Assembly (NCBI GenBank): GCA_963777975.1
Contig: CAVZSO010000002.1
Coordinates: 248,001 to 312,000, forward strand
Direction of reading: 5' to 3'
Length of the DNA: 64,000 nucleotides
From: CSP1-4 sp963777975
GTDB lineage: Bacteria; Chloroflexota; Limnocylindria; Limnocylindrales; CSP1-4
The position numbers and the translations under genes were made by a program. Shown here in pieces: positions 53,945 to 63,952 of the stretch. Under the pieces are notes generated by a model. That model was not told the origin of the DNA. It did no database searches and saw only the letters and a program-made list of their open reading frames with translations. Each line of letters begins with the position of its first letter. Position 1 is the first letter of the stretch.

Positions 53945-54505
53945 TCAACCGGTGACCGGCGGCACGCCCGAGGTCTCCGTTCGCAGGCTTGGACGGTCCT
54001 TGCGCCGATCGTGGATGACCATGAGACCGAAGGCGCCGAGGAAGCCGACGACGAGCACGAGCAGCACGGCCAGCATCGCGCCGTCGACGACCGGGCTCGT
54101 GGCAGCGGACGACGACGCAGCGACGACGGGTGGTGCCGCCACGGCGAGCTCCTGGCTACCCTCCATGACGAGGTCCGGCGAGGCGTAGGAGAGCGCCCAG
54201 GTGCCGTCGGTGGGGAAGGTCAGGCTGACGGTGTAATGGCCCGTGTCTCCCGATGCCGTGGCTTGGCCGGCCACCGTCGCCCCCGTCTCGGCGTTCGTCG
54301 CCACGACCGTGATCCCCAACCAGCTGACGGGCGTCACGCCGTGCTGCAGGACGGTCAGATCGAGGGTCGTCGTGCTGCCGGCCGTCGGCTCTGCCGGTGG
54401 ATCGCTGATGGTGACGGTCGCCCAGCCACCGGCCAGGACGCTGGCGGCGAAGGCGAGGCTGGCGAGCACGGCCAGCGGGAGCGCGATGAAGCGTCGTGTG
54501 TGCAT
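53945..54505 (-). CDS. Exported protein with YtkA/FixH-like domain and C-terminal TM helix
   Basis: A 186-residue protein. Signal peptide MHTRRFIALPLAVLASLAFA, then a beta-sandwich domain (GWATVTISDPPAEPTAGSTT, GITVVATNAETGATV, GHYTVSLTFPTDGTWALSY) resembling YtkA or FixH domains, an Ala-rich linker and a TM helix (MLAVLLVLVVGFLGAFGL) with a basic tail. It would sit outside the membrane. YtkA-like domains occur in copper and cytochrome-oxidase contexts, but no such neighbours exist here. Probably expressed separately from the sigma factor, which lies upstream on the same strand. Confidence 0.65.
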   Translation of the reverse strand: MHTRRFIALPLAVLASLAFAASVLAGGWATVTISDPPAEPTAGSTTTLDLTVLQHGVTPVSWLGITVVATNAETGATVAGQATASGDTGHYTVSLTFPTDGTWALSYASPDLVMEGSQELAVAAPPVVAASSSAATSPVVDGAMLAVLLVLVVGFLGAFGLMVIHDRRKDRPSLRTETSGVPPVTG

Positions 54506-54621
54506 CGTTTGGACCTCGCGACGGTGCGGGCGCGACCATGGCGCCCGGTTCATCGCTGGTACACCGGCGCCGGGCCTGAGGTTCCGTCCATCGGGCGTGC
54601 ATGCCCCGATCCGATCGCGAG

Positions 54622-55839
54622 TCAGCCTAGGATGGCGGGCAGGACGCGCTCGGTGACGATGGTTCGCCAGTCGGATGCGCGGCGGACGTGGCCCGCCAGC
54701 CGGGCGACCGGCGAACCATCGATCGCGGCTTCGACGGCCTCGGCGAAGGCCGAGGCATCGCCATCGAGCGGGACGAAATGCGCCACTGTTCCGACCACCT
54801 CTCGCAGCACCGGCAGATCCGTGCACACGATCGGCAGTCGAGCGACCGCGGCTTCGAGCATCGGCAAGCCGAAGCCCTCCGAGGCCGAGGGCAGGATGAG
54901 GGCGTCGGCGACGGCGTACAGGTCGGCCACCAAGCGCTCATCGGCGCTGTGCCCGATCTCGTCGACCAGGAGGACGTCGCGAGCGCCAGCCGCGATGACC
55001 TGCGCCCGGAGCTCCTCCAGGTAGGCGACGCCGTCCGAATCATGGGGATCAGGGCCACCGGTGACCACCAGTCGAGCGTCATGACCTCGATCGCGAAGGA
55101 CCTTCGCCGCTTCGATCGCCAGCTCGATGCGCTTCCGTCGCACCAGCCTGGCGGGCAGCACGAGCAGGGGCTCGGCGGCGGCCAGGCCGAGCCGGTCGAT
55201 GAGCGCGACCGACGATCTGCGAAGACGGAGGACGCCCGCCACGTCCACTCCATTGGGCACGACGCGGATGGCCTCCGGTGCCAGGCCGAGCGCGGCCGCG
55301 GTGGCCTGCCGGCGCTCCTCGGAGACGGCCACGTAGCGGGCTCCGGGCAGCGGGCGGCGGAGCAGCTTCACCGGGTCGTCCGGTGCGTCCGGGTGACCGA
55401 CTGGCCGAGCGGCGGCGAGGTCGTGGACCCAGACTACGAGGCGATCATCCGGCAACCCGGGCGCCAGGTCGTGCAACGCGGCCACGAGCGGGAGGTTGAG
55501 GCTCATCGTGGCCACGTTGTGGAGAACCACCCGGTCGGCCGCGTCGAAGTGCGGCCGGAGCGCGGCCGCGATCTGGTGCTGCAGGCCCGCGAATCCTGGG
55601 TCCGTCCGGCCGTCGAGTGCCGCCCTCGTGGCCGCGACGATCAACGGGTGCAGCGAGTCGAGGAGCCGGATCCGGACGACCCTGACGTCACGCACACCGA
55701 CCGGTCCGCGACCGGCGACCAGCCCGACATCCGCCTGCTGGGCGAGCCCGTCCGCGTGGTGCCCGATGACCGTCTCCACACCACCGACGATGCCCGGAAA
55801 GGTGTAATGGACGAAGAGGACCACGGGGCGCCGGGTCAT
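54622..55839 (-). CDS. Glycosyltransferase family 4 protein
   Basis: A 405-residue GT-B glycosyltransferase. The N-terminal domain starts VVLFVHYTFPGIVGGVETVIG. The C-terminal GT4 domain contains VPNGVDVAGVLRLRR, LVLPARLVRRKRIELAIEAA and the nucleotide-sugar site LPSASEGFGLPMLEAAV. The sugar and acceptor are unknown. It overlaps the glycogen-debranching gene by four bases, so a role in trehalose, glucan or glucosylglycerate metabolism is conceivable. Confidence 0.88.
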   Translation of the reverse strand: MTRRPVVLFVHYTFPGIVGGVETVIGHHADGLAQQADVGLVAGRGPVGVRDVRVVRIRLLDSLHPLIVAATRAALDGRTDPGFAGLQHQIAAALRPHFDAADRVVLHNVATMSLNLPLVAALHDLAPGLPDDRLVVWVHDLAAARPVGHPDAPDDPVKLLRRPLPGARYVAVSEERRQATAAALGLAPEAIRVVPNGVDVAGVLRLRRSSVALIDRLGLAAAEPLLVLPARLVRRKRIELAIEAAKVLRDRGHDARLVVTGGPDPHDSDGVAYLEELRAQVIAAGARDVLLVDEIGHSADERLVADLYAVADALILPSASEGFGLPMLEAAVARLPIVCTDLPVLREVVGTVAHFVPLDGDASAFAEAVEAAIDGSPVARLAGHVRRASDWRTIVTERVLPAILG

Positions 55840-57965
55840 GACGATGGCGGCTCCAAGGATCGCTCCGCCAGGCCACCGCTGATCCGGATGCCTCGGCTCG
55901 TGCGTCGGACGAGCGACGACCAGGTGCCGCCCGCCGCCCGCATGCGGTGGACCGCGATGCGGTCGATGCCATCCGGCAGCACGGGGTCGATGACCGGCGC
56001 TGCACCGAACGGGTCACCCGGCCGCAGGCCGAGGGCGGACTGCAGGAACAGGAAGGGCGCTGCGGCCGACCAGGCCTGGGGTGAGCAGGAGACGAGATAC
56101 TCCGTCGGCCGCGACGCGTATCGCCGATCACGCGCGAAGCCACAGAAGAGCTCCGGCAGCCGATGGTCGGGCAGGTATCGGCCGGCTTCGAGCTGCGCGG
56201 AGACGATCTCCATCGCCGCTTCGCGGTGGCCGTAGGCGGTCATGCCGGCCACGATCAAGGCGTTGTCGTGCGGCCAGACGGAGCCGTTGTGATAGCTCAT
56301 CGGGCTGTAGGTCGGGTAGGCGGTCGAGAGCGTTCGGATACCCCAGCCGGTCGACATGTCGGCTCGCATGAGACGCTCGACGAGTCGCGCCGCTCTGGCC
56401 GGCGAGGCGATGCCTGCCCACAGTGCGTGGCCGGCATTGCTGGTCACGGCGGCCACCGGCTTCTTGCGTGCGTCGAGTGCCTGGGCGTAGCACGACTCCG
56501 ACTCGAGCCAGAAGGCGGCCTCGAAGCGCTCGCGAAGCGACGAGGCCTCGGCCGCCAGCCGATCCGCCAGATCGTCATCGCCCATCGCTCGGGCCAGGTC
56601 GGCCAGCCCGTGCTTGGCCCGATAGACGTACGCCTGGACCTCGACCAGGGCCGCCGGCAGCTCGGCAGCCGAGCCGTCGGGGAGGGAGAGCGATGCGACC
56701 GAGTCCTTCCAGCCCTTGTTGTGCAGGGGGCTGTCCGGCCCGCTGGTGTACTCGACGAAGCCGTCGCCGTCGGGGTCGCCGTAGGTATCGCACCAGGCCA
56801 GCGCTGCCAGCGCGTTGTGCAGCAGCTCGTCGTAGACGTTCCGGTCGCCCAGCCAGCGCACGACCTCGACGAAGAGGCAGACGAAGAGCGGCGTGGCGTC
56901 GACCGTCCCGTAGTACGGCCGGTGCGGCACCGTGCCGAGGCGGGCAAGCTCACCCCGGCGCAGCTCGTGAAAGATCTTGCCCGGTTCCTCTTCGGTGAAG
57001 AGATCCACCTTCTGGCCCTGGTGGCGAGCCAGGAAGCGGAGCGTCCCGAGGGCAAGATCTGGCTGGAATGCGAGCGTCTCGAAGCCCGTGATGAGCGAAT
57101 CGCGGCCGAAGGGCACGGCGTACCAGGGGATGCCCGCCGTCGGGATCGGTCCTGTCGGCGCGAGGTCGACCAGGGCCCGCAGGTCGAGCGCGCTGCGCAG
57201 GAGCAGGTCGTCGACCCGGGCGTCGGAGGTGGCGATGTGCGTGGCGCCACGGAGGAAGGCGGCATAGCGATCCCGCAACCGCTCGATGGCGTCGTCGAAC
57301 GGAGCGCCGCTGCCTGGCTCGATGAGCTGGCCGTCCTCGGTCGGGATCGCCCGGGTCTCGAGGACGAAACGCTCTTGGGGCGCGAGCGCGACCTCGTAGT
57401 GCAGCGTCTGGCCGACCACGGCGTTCGGACGCGGGATGGTCGAGACCCGCGTCTCGCGCACGACGGCGTCTGCACCGGTTGCCTCGAGCGTCAGGCCATC
57501 GGGAGTCGCCGCCGCCGAGACCACGGCGGTCGTCCCGCGGCGATAGCCGCGAACGGCGAACATGTCCCCGAAGTCGGCATCGACCTCGAGCGCCAGGTCA
57601 AGGTTCACCGGATATGGCGAGCTGTTCAGGACGCCGATCCGCTCGCGCAGGCCGCCATCGATGAACCTTGCCCGTCGGATGGAGAGCGCCTGCCGGGGCA
57701 GCGTGCCGCCGTCGGGCAGCGGCAGAGGGTCGTTGACCAGCTGGACCGTCGCCACGTACGTCTCGCGATCGCTGGCCGAGAGCAGCAGCGGCGCCTGGCC
57801 ATCGAGCGTCAGCTCGAACCGGCTCAGGAAGCGGACGTCGTTGAGGTAGAGGCCGAATCCCGCTCCAGGCGGGTCCATCGAGCCATCCATGGCGGTGACG
57901 ACGACCGCGTGGCCCTCCTTGAGGGAGATGGTTGAGACCGCCGGGCTGGGCGTCGATGTGACCAT
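55836..57965 (-). CDS. Amylo-alpha-1,6-glucosidase (glycogen-debranching-type) protein
   Basis: A 709-residue protein. The N-terminal domain (about 1-250, EGHAVVVTAMDGSMDPPG, YLNDVRFLSRFELTLDG) matches the N-terminal domain of bacterial glycogen debranching enzymes. The C-terminal (alpha/alpha)6 domain of clan GH-L holds GIPWYAVPFGRDSLITGFE, FVEYTSGPDSPLHNKGWKDS and SYHNGSVWPHDNALI. Related enzymes also include glucosylglycerate or trehalose hydrolases. TAAGGT lies 8 bases before the ATG. It is coupled to the GT4 gene downstream. Confidence 0.88.
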   Translation of the reverse strand: MVTSTPSPAVSTISLKEGHAVVVTAMDGSMDPPGAGFGLYLNDVRFLSRFELTLDGQAPLLLSASDRETYVATVQLVNDPLPLPDGGTLPRQALSIRRARFIDGGLRERIGVLNSSPYPVNLDLALEVDADFGDMFAVRGYRRGTTAVVSAAATPDGLTLEATGADAVVRETRVSTIPRPNAVVGQTLHYEVALAPQERFVLETRAIPTEDGQLIEPGSGAPFDDAIERLRDRYAAFLRGATHIATSDARVDDLLLRSALDLRALVDLAPTGPIPTAGIPWYAVPFGRDSLITGFETLAFQPDLALGTLRFLARHQGQKVDLFTEEEPGKIFHELRRGELARLGTVPHRPYYGTVDATPLFVCLFVEVVRWLGDRNVYDELLHNALAALAWCDTYGDPDGDGFVEYTSGPDSPLHNKGWKDSVASLSLPDGSAAELPAALVEVQAYVYRAKHGLADLARAMGDDDLADRLAAEASSLRERFEAAFWLESESCYAQALDARKKPVAAVTSNAGHALWAGIASPARAARLVERLMRADMSTGWGIRTLSTAYPTYSPMSYHNGSVWPHDNALIVAGMTAYGHREAAMEIVSAQLEAGRYLPDHRLPELFCGFARDRRYASRPTEYLVSCSPQAWSAAAPFLFLQSALGLRPGDPFGAAPVIDPVLPDGIDRIAVHRMRAAGGTWSSLVRRTSRGIRISGGLAERSLEPPSS

Positions 57966-57973
57966 GGCTCGTC

Positions 57974-57979
57974 ACCTTA
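57974..57979 (-). promoter_or_regulatory. Leaderless -10 element TAAGGT
   Basis: TAAGGT on the reverse strand ends 8 bases before the ATG at 57965, the start of the debranching-enzyme gene, without a ribosome-binding site. Confidence 0.35.
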
Positions 57980-58033
57980 GCAGCGGCCGAGCGAGGCTGG
58001 CGCGGCGCCACCGCTGGTGCGGCGCCCCGGCGT

Positions 58034-59780
58034 TCAGGGGCCAGCGCGTGCGGCCGCCAGCAAGGCCTCGATCGTCAGCGGCGCCACGTTCAAGCCCAGT
58101 CGCGACGCGATCCGAGCCGTGACCGGTGCCAACAGACCGGTCGAGTCGAGGAGCGGGTGGTTGGAGGGCGCGAAGACATCGGCGGGGGCACCGTCGGCCA
58201 CGATCTCACCGGCCCGCATCACGACCACGCGCTCGAAGTGGGCGGCGGCGAACTCCATGTCGTGGGTGATGGCGATGACCGTCCGACCCGACGCGGCATA
58301 GGCATCGACGATGCCACCGACGCGCGTCACGCCGGGGCCGTCCTGGCCCGTCGTCGGCTCATCGAGGACGAGGACCGCCGGGTCCATGGCCAGGATGCTG
58401 CCCAGCGCGACGAGCTTGCGACCTGAGACATCGAGGTCGTACGGATTGGTCGACCGGTCGCTCGTCAAGCCGATGGCCGCCAGCGCCTGGTCGACGAGCC
58501 GCGCGACCACGGCCTGCGCCATCCCCAGGTTGCTGGGCCCGAAGCGCAGCTCGCGCTCGACCGAGCGCGAGAAGAGCTGGTCATCGGGGTCCTGGAAGAC
58601 GAAGCCGACCTGCCCGGCGAGACGGTGGATGGGCTCCGTGGCGATGTCACGTCCATCGAGCTTCACCGTGCCCGACAGCGGCCGCAGGAGGCCGACGAGG
58701 TGCTTGACCAGGGTCGTCTTGCCGGAGCCGTTCTGGCCGATGATGGCGACCCGCTGACCGGGTGCGATCGACAGCGAGACGTCGCGAACCGCCTCGACCT
58801 GGTCGTAACGGTGGACGAGCCCGGAGACCTCGATGGTCGGTATCGTCCGACCCGACGCTGGCGCCCAGACCGTCGCCATCGACGACGTGACGGCGGTCGC
58901 ATCTTCGTGCCCCAGCGGCCGATCGGCGGCCAGCGACTCGAGCCCCCGACGCGCACCCAGCGCGGCGGCCACCGCGGCTTCGTCGAAGGCCTGGGCCGGC
59001 GCCACGCCCGATGCCTCGGCGAGGCGCACGATCGTCGGCGCCTCGATGCCCAGCGGCCCGAGCGTACCGGGTCCCCAGCGCGGCCCCAGGGATCGCGAGC
59101 GCTGCGGCCCTGCCGCCGGACAGGACGAGACAGCGATCCATGCGGCCGAGCACGACCGGGTCGTGCTCGGCGCACACGACGGCGCTGCCACTCGACGCCA
59201 GCTCGTCGAGCATGCGCGCGACCGCCAGCGTGCCAACAGGATCGAGCTGCCCGGTCGGTTCGTCGAGGACGAGCACGTCCGTGCCCATGGTGACCATGCT
59301 GGCGATAGCCACGCGCTGCTGTTCGCCACCCGACAGCGCGAAGGGCGCCCGGTCGGCCAGGGCGCCGATGCCGAGCTGTGCCAGGGCCGCGTCGATCCGC
59401 GCGTCCATCTCGGCCCGCGGCACGCCCAGGTTCTCGAGGCCGAAGGCGAGCTCCTCGCGGACCGTGAGCTTCGATGCGGAGAGCTGGTTGGCCGGCGTGG
59501 AGAAGACGATGCCGACATCGCCCGCCAGGCTCGGCCCGCCGGACTCGGGCTGTGCCTGACCGTCGACGATCAGCCGGCCCTCGACGTTGGCTCGGACGAC
59601 GCGCGGGATGAACCCCGCGGCCACGAGCGCCAGGGTCGACTTGCCGGCCCCCGAGCGACCGGCGACACCGAGCCGCTCGCCGGCAGCCACGGTGAAGGAG
59701 AGGTCGGCGAGGCTTGGCTCCCGGCGGCCGGGATAGCGGACCCCGATGGCGTCGAACTCGAGCCTGGCTGGCAGGGTCAT
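58034..59780 (-). CDS. ecfA: ECF transporter energy-coupling ATPase with two ABC domains (one frameshift)
   Basis: One gene of about 580 residues encoding two fused ABC ATPases (EcfA-EcfA'). The first has Walker A GRSGAGKST, signature LSGGEQQRV and Walker B VLDEPTGQLD. The second has Walker A GQNGSGKTT, a degenerate signature VSGRKLVAL and Walker B VLDEPTTGQD. The frame changes near 59085; removing one base at ACCCGGT restores the TLGPLGIEAPTIVRL linker. It overlaps ecfT by four bases. It would power vitamin-type or nucleobase-type uptake with the EcfT and S components upstream. Confidence 0.88.
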
Positions 59781-60556
59781 CGACCCAGCCCCAGAACGAC
59801 CGCAGCGACCACGGCCACGGCCGCCACGAGGATCGCGACGCGCAGCCATCGATCCGCTGGCGGGTCGGCGACCTGTCGGTACGACGTCCGGTCTGGCCGC
59901 GTCCCGAAGCCGCGGGCCTCGAGGGCGAAGGTGCGCTCGCGGACGTCGATGAGCGAGCCCAGGATGACCGGCCCGATGAGCGGCACGAGCGCTCGCACCC
60001 GAGTGAAGATCGAGCCCGTGATGGGCAGGCCGCGCGCCTGCTGGGCCTCCAGGATGGCACCCGCTCGAGCCTGCATGCGCGGCACCATCTGGACGACCGA
60101 GAGGACCACGAACGCCAATCGATGGCTGACCCCACGAGCGACCAGGGCTTCGAGGATGTCGTCGGCCAAGGTCGTGAACAGGAACAGGACGGATGCCAGG
60201 AAGACGACCAGCAGACGACCGGCCGAGATGACCCCGAAGGCGAGGCCTTCGCTGGTCAGGGCTGCCGGCCCGAGCTGGATGATGACGTCCCGCGCACCAG
60301 GGAAGAAGAACGCGTTGACGAGGATGATCGACACGAAGAGCACGACCGGGATCCGCAGCGAGGCGAGCATCGGCCTGAGCAGCCCGGCCGACCAGCCAGC
60401 CACGACGACGATCACCAGGAGGGCCGTCAGGGTCACCGGCGGCAAGGCGAACGTCGCCAGCAGGACGAGGCCCAACGCCAGGAGCTTCGTGACCGGGCTG
60501 CGTCGGTGCAGCCAGCTCGTCCCGGAGCGGTAGTAGCCGGTCGTCGCTTCCGCCAT
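59777..60556 (-). CDS. ecfT: ECF transporter transmembrane component EcfT
   Basis: A 259-residue membrane protein with about six TM helices. The two Ala-Arg-Gly motifs that couple to the ATPases are present in AQQARGLPITGS and LEARGFGTRPD. The ATG at 60556 is used; a TTG four codons upstream is possible. It overlaps ecfA by four bases (ATGA) and follows the S component by 25 bases. Confidence 0.9.
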   Translation of the reverse strand: MAEATTGYYRSGTSWLHRRSPVTKLLALGLVLLATFALPPVTLTALLVIVVVAGWSAGLLRPMLASLRIPVVLFVSIILVNAFFFPGARDVIIQLGPAALTSEGLAFGVISAGRLLVVFLASVLFLFTTLADDILEALVARGVSHRLAFVVLSVVQMVPRMQARAGAILEAQQARGLPITGSIFTRVRALVPLIGPVILGSLIDVRERTFALEARGFGTRPDRTSYRQVADPPADRWLRVAILVAAVAVVAAVVLGLGR

Positions 60557-60581
60557 CGCGGACGTCAACCGACCGCCGCGG

Positions 60582-61820
60582 TCAGTCGGACACCGTCATC
60601 TCGCCCCGGCTGTACATCGTGCGGACCGTGATGGGCAGGGCGATGAGGATGGCGTAGACGATGGTGTAGCTGATGGTCTTGTCGAGCGGATCGCTGGTCA
60701 GGCCCTGGGCGAAGGCCGACTGGAAGATGTTCAGACCGAGCGTCCGGAAGAGGGCCACCAACGCGTCCGTGCCGGAACCGGTGACGCCGCCGAAGAGGCC
60801 GGCGGCGATGGGCGCCGAGATGGCTGCGGCGACGAGGCCGGTCGTCAAGCCGCCGACCCAGACCGGGAAGAGCCGGGCATTCTCGCCGCGCGACGCCCAG
60901 ACCCAGGCGCCTGCTGCGAGCAGACCGCCGAGGACGATCGCCACGATCCAGGCGGTCGTGTCGTCGAGCGCCAGCCCCGTCAGGTTCGCGCCGCCGAATG
61001 GCGCGCTGAGTGGCCCCGCCGCGTCCGGATCACTGCCGTCGAGGGTCGAGAACCAGCCGCTCGGGCCGAATACGAGCCGAACCAGGGCGGTGACGAGGAC
61101 GAAAGCCGAGACGGCCGTGGCGATGCGCAGATACGTGCGGATGCGCGGGTCGTCGGCCGTGAAGGCGAAGACCGTCCGGGCCGACAGCCAGGCCACGACG
61201 ACGCCCAGCGCCACGACCGCCAGCGCGATGACCACGAACTGGGTCTGATTCGCGATGGCCTGACCAGGGTCAGTCGGGAAGAGCTCCGGGATGCCGATGG
61301 TCTGCTGGACGATGACGAAGGCGATGGCGGCGACGGCGATGCCGGCAGCCATGGCGATGAAGCGACCGACCCGGGCGTCGTCGGCGCGCAGCTGGAACAC
61401 GCCGCGGCTGGCCCAGAAGCCGGCCATCAAGCCGATGACCATGGCCACCGGCGCGAACGCCGCCGTGAACGGCCCGGCCCCGCCCGGCACGGGCAGCAGC
61501 GACCAGATGAGGTTGGAGAGCAGGCCGGTCAGCGCGCCAGCCCACGGCCCCGCCAGCACGCCCACCAGCACCGTCCCGATGGAGTCGACGTAGATCGGCA
61601 GGCGCAGGGCCACGATGATCGAGCCGATGGTGATGTTGATGGCGATCGAGACGACCATCAGCAGCAGCGTCGAGGTCGTCAGGTCGCGCGTCCGCCGCGC
61701 GATCAGGAAGAGGATGGGGACCGCGACGAGGAGGCCGATGAGGTAGAGGGCGACGTACGGCGAGACGCAGCCTTCCGTCTGGCCCTCGGCGCAGATCTGC
61801 AGCCAACCGAGCGAGTCCAT
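60582..61820 (-). CDS. Large ECF transporter S component
   Basis: A 412-residue membrane protein with about ten TM helices, more than double the usual size of S components (about 180-200 residues). The N-terminal helices (LYLIGLLVAVPILFLIARRT, LLLMVVSIAINITIG) and VDSIGTVLVGVLAGPWAGAL, LLSNLIWSLLP form the S-component core. The C-terminal half (GLTTGLVAAAISAPIAAG, PLDKTISYTIVYAILIALP) looks like a second, related block. It lies between the nucleoside hydrolase and EcfT in one operon, so a nucleoside or nucleobase (or queuosine-type) substrate is plausible. Confidence 0.8.
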   Translation of the reverse strand: MDSLGWLQICAEGQTEGCVSPYVALYLIGLLVAVPILFLIARRTRDLTTSTLLLMVVSIAINITIGSIIVALRLPIYVDSIGTVLVGVLAGPWAGALTGLLSNLIWSLLPVPGGAGPFTAAFAPVAMVIGLMAGFWASRGVFQLRADDARVGRFIAMAAGIAVAAIAFVIVQQTIGIPELFPTDPGQAIANQTQFVVIALAVVALGVVVAWLSARTVFAFTADDPRIRTYLRIATAVSAFVLVTALVRLVFGPSGWFSTLDGSDPDAAGPLSAPFGGANLTGLALDDTTAWIVAIVLGGLLAAGAWVWASRGENARLFPVWVGGLTTGLVAAAISAPIAAGLFGGVTGSGTDALVALFRTLGLNIFQSAFAQGLTSDPLDKTISYTIVYAILIALPITVRTMYSRGEMTVSD

Positions 61821-61877
61821 CTCTCACCCTCCGTCCCCGACGCGGCGAGCCCGCTGGACCCGCGACGACGTCACGAC

Positions 61878-62915
61878 TCAGTCTGCACTACGGTCGGGCC
61901 CTGCCGCCAGCCCCGCCACACGCTCGACGAAGCGCGCCAGGAACGTGGCCACATCCGCCTCCACGGCCACATCGAGCGTCGGCGGACGGCCCCAGGCCCG
62001 CCGCCAGTCGGTGACGGTCTCGCCGGCCGTCAGCGTGCCGGCCAGCTCCACGTCGACCGTCAGGGCCTCCGCCTTCACGAGCGACGGGTCGAGCGCGGCG
62101 GCCAGGGCCAGCGGGTCGTGGATGAAGGCGCCGTAGAAGCCGTCGTAGCGGCTGTGGAATTCCATGTAGAAGCGCAGCGCATCGGTCAGGTAGCGCACGA
62201 TCGGCAGCTGCGGCGCGCCCGCGTCGTCGCCACAGCGGGCGGCGATCGCGGCCAGGTGGTCGGGCGTCAGCTTCGCCGTCTCGGTCACGTCGAGCCCCAA
62301 GGCCAGCGGTCGGGCGGGCAGGCCTACCGACTCCCTCGACTCCTGAACGGCAACGGCGCCGAAGGCATCGAAAACGGCCTTGGTCGCCTCGGGATCCCAT
62401 TGCGCGTTCCACTCGGTGGTCGGGGCCGTGTTGCCCGGGATGCGGTACGCGCCACCCATGATGACCAGGCGACGGATCAGCAGCGGCAGCATCGGCTCGC
62501 GCTGGAGGCCGACGGCGATGTTGGTCAAGGGCCCGACCGCGACCAGCGTCAGCTCGCGTGGCCGGCGTCGGGCTTCGGCCACCAGCAGCTCGGCGGCCGG
62601 TCGGGGCGAGGCCGCGCGCGATGGTTCGGGCAGCTCCGCATAGCCCAGGCCGCGAGGTCCGTGCGTCTCGGGCGTGACCTCGAGCGGTCGGACGAGCGGC
62701 CGATCGGCGCCCAGCGCCACCTCGACGTCGGTACGGCCACCGAGCTCGAGCACGGCGCGAGTGTTGCGCTGCACGTTGTCCAGGTCGATGTTGCCGGCGA
62801 CACAGGTGACCGCCACGAGCTCGGCCTCGGGCGAGGCGCAGGCATAGAGCAGGGCGAGGCTGTCGTCGATGCCGGTGTCGACGTCGAGGATGATCGGGAT
62901 CCGGTCGGCGCTCAC
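61878..62915 (-). CDS. Nucleoside hydrolase (IunH/RihC family)
   Basis: A 345-residue enzyme that cleaves the N-glycosidic bond of ribonucleosides. The calcium-binding motif DVDTGIDDSLAL is at the start, followed by VAGNIDLDNVQRNTRAVLEL, LTLVAVGPLTNIAVGL and the IMGGAYRIPGNTAPTTEWNA segment, with a catalytic HD in AFIHDPLALAAAL. Substrate preference (purine, pyrimidine, queuosine) is not decided by sequence. The GTG start overlaps the DUF389 stop (GTGA). It is followed 57 bases later by the ECF transporter genes, which suggests it processes an imported nucleoside. Confidence 0.92.
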   Translation of the reverse strand: MSADRIPIILDVDTGIDDSLALLYACASPEAELVAVTCVAGNIDLDNVQRNTRAVLELGGRTDVEVALGADRPLVRPLEVTPETHGPRGLGYAELPEPSRAASPRPAAELLVAEARRRPRELTLVAVGPLTNIAVGLQREPMLPLLIRRLVIMGGAYRIPGNTAPTTEWNAQWDPEATKAVFDAFGAVAVQESRESVGLPARPLALGLDVTETAKLTPDHLAAIAARCGDDAGAPQLPIVRYLTDALRFYMEFHSRYDGFYGAFIHDPLALAAALDPSLVKAEALTVDVELAGTLTAGETVTDWRRAWGRPPTLDVAVEADVATFLARFVERVAGLAAGPDRSAD

Positions 62916-63952
62916 CGTGGTACGTCGCCGGGCAGCAGGACGTTCTCGCCCGGCACGAGCTCGAGGGCGACCGATGTCGCCTGCAGACCGGCACGATCGA
63001 GTGCCGCCCGCAGACTCGACGGATCCGGCGCGGGAAGCGGGCCCGTGGCACGGACGACGACCGTGTCGCCCCGAGAGCCGACGGTCACGACATCCCAGCC
63101 AGCGATGGCCGCCCAGACGTCGGCGGTCTGTTCGACGGCGTTCTCGTTGAGGGTCGCGTTGGCCAGCCGCGCGCCCGTCACAGCGAGCGGCACGATGACC
63201 AGCAGGACGAGGGCGACGATGACGAGGATCGGCGCGCGGCTGCCGAGACGCGAACGAGCGTCTGCAGTGCGCTCTCGATGCTCGAAGACCCGATAGAGAC
63301 CCATGACCACGATGCCGCTGGCCAGGATCGCGCTGACGTTGGTCAGGAAGAGCAGCAGCGCGCCGGAGGCCTGATCAGGTGCGCCGGACTCCAGGGCCAG
63401 GCCGGCGACGGCGAGCGGCGGTACCAGCGAGATGGCGATGGCCACCCCCGGCAGGGTGTCGGAGACATCAGAGCGCGTCAGTGCGAAGGAACCGACGGCA
63501 CCCGTGGCCAAGGCCGCGACGAGATCGACGAGGCGCGGTGAGACGCGGGCGGCGACCTGCGAGTTGTCCTCGGCCACCACCGGCACCGCGACGAAGATGC
63601 CGATGAGATACGCGATCACGACGACGGCCACCGCTCCGGTCAGGACCAGGGCGATCGAGCGGACCAGGTTGCGCCGGTCCGCCAAGACGATGGCCAGCAT
63701 CATGCCCAGGATGGGCGTCATCAGCGGAGCCACGATCATCGCCCCGATGACCGTGGCCGTGGAGTCGCCGATGACGCCGGCGGAGGCGATGACTGCGGCC
63801 AGCAGGAGCAGGATCCAAAAGCGACTGAAGCGCCGGCCCTCCTCGGGACCCTCGAAGAAGAGCTGGTCCCGCATCCGCCCGATGTCCGCTTCCGTGACCC
63901 GAAGGACCCTGCCTGGTGCCGCCATCGTCGTCATGCTCGCCTCGCCTCCCAT
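62912..63952 (-). CDS. DUF389 family membrane protein
   Basis: A 346-residue protein of the DUF389 (TIGR00341) family with about seven TM helices: FWILLLLAAVIASAGVIGDS, VIGAMIVAPLMTPILGMMLA and LTGAVAVVVIAYLIGIFVAV among others, plus a C-terminal soluble domain (DVVTVGSRGDTVVVRATG). The function is not established. It leads the operon and overlaps the nucleoside hydrolase by four bases. The start is ATG 63952 or 63934; the window ends 48 bases beyond. Confidence 0.85.
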   Translation of the reverse strand: MGGEASMTTMAAPGRVLRVTEADIGRMRDQLFFEGPEEGRRFSRFWILLLLAAVIASAGVIGDSTATVIGAMIVAPLMTPILGMMLAIVLADRRNLVRSIALVLTGAVAVVVIAYLIGIFVAVPVVAEDNSQVAARVSPRLVDLVAALATGAVGSFALTRSDVSDTLPGVAIAISLVPPLAVAGLALESGAPDQASGALLLFLTNVSAILASGIVVMGLYRVFEHRERTADARSRLGSRAPILVIVALVLLVIVPLAVTGARLANATLNENAVEQTADVWAAIAGWDVVTVGSRGDTVVVRATGPLPAPDPSSLRAALDRAGLQATSVALELVPGENVLLPGDVPR

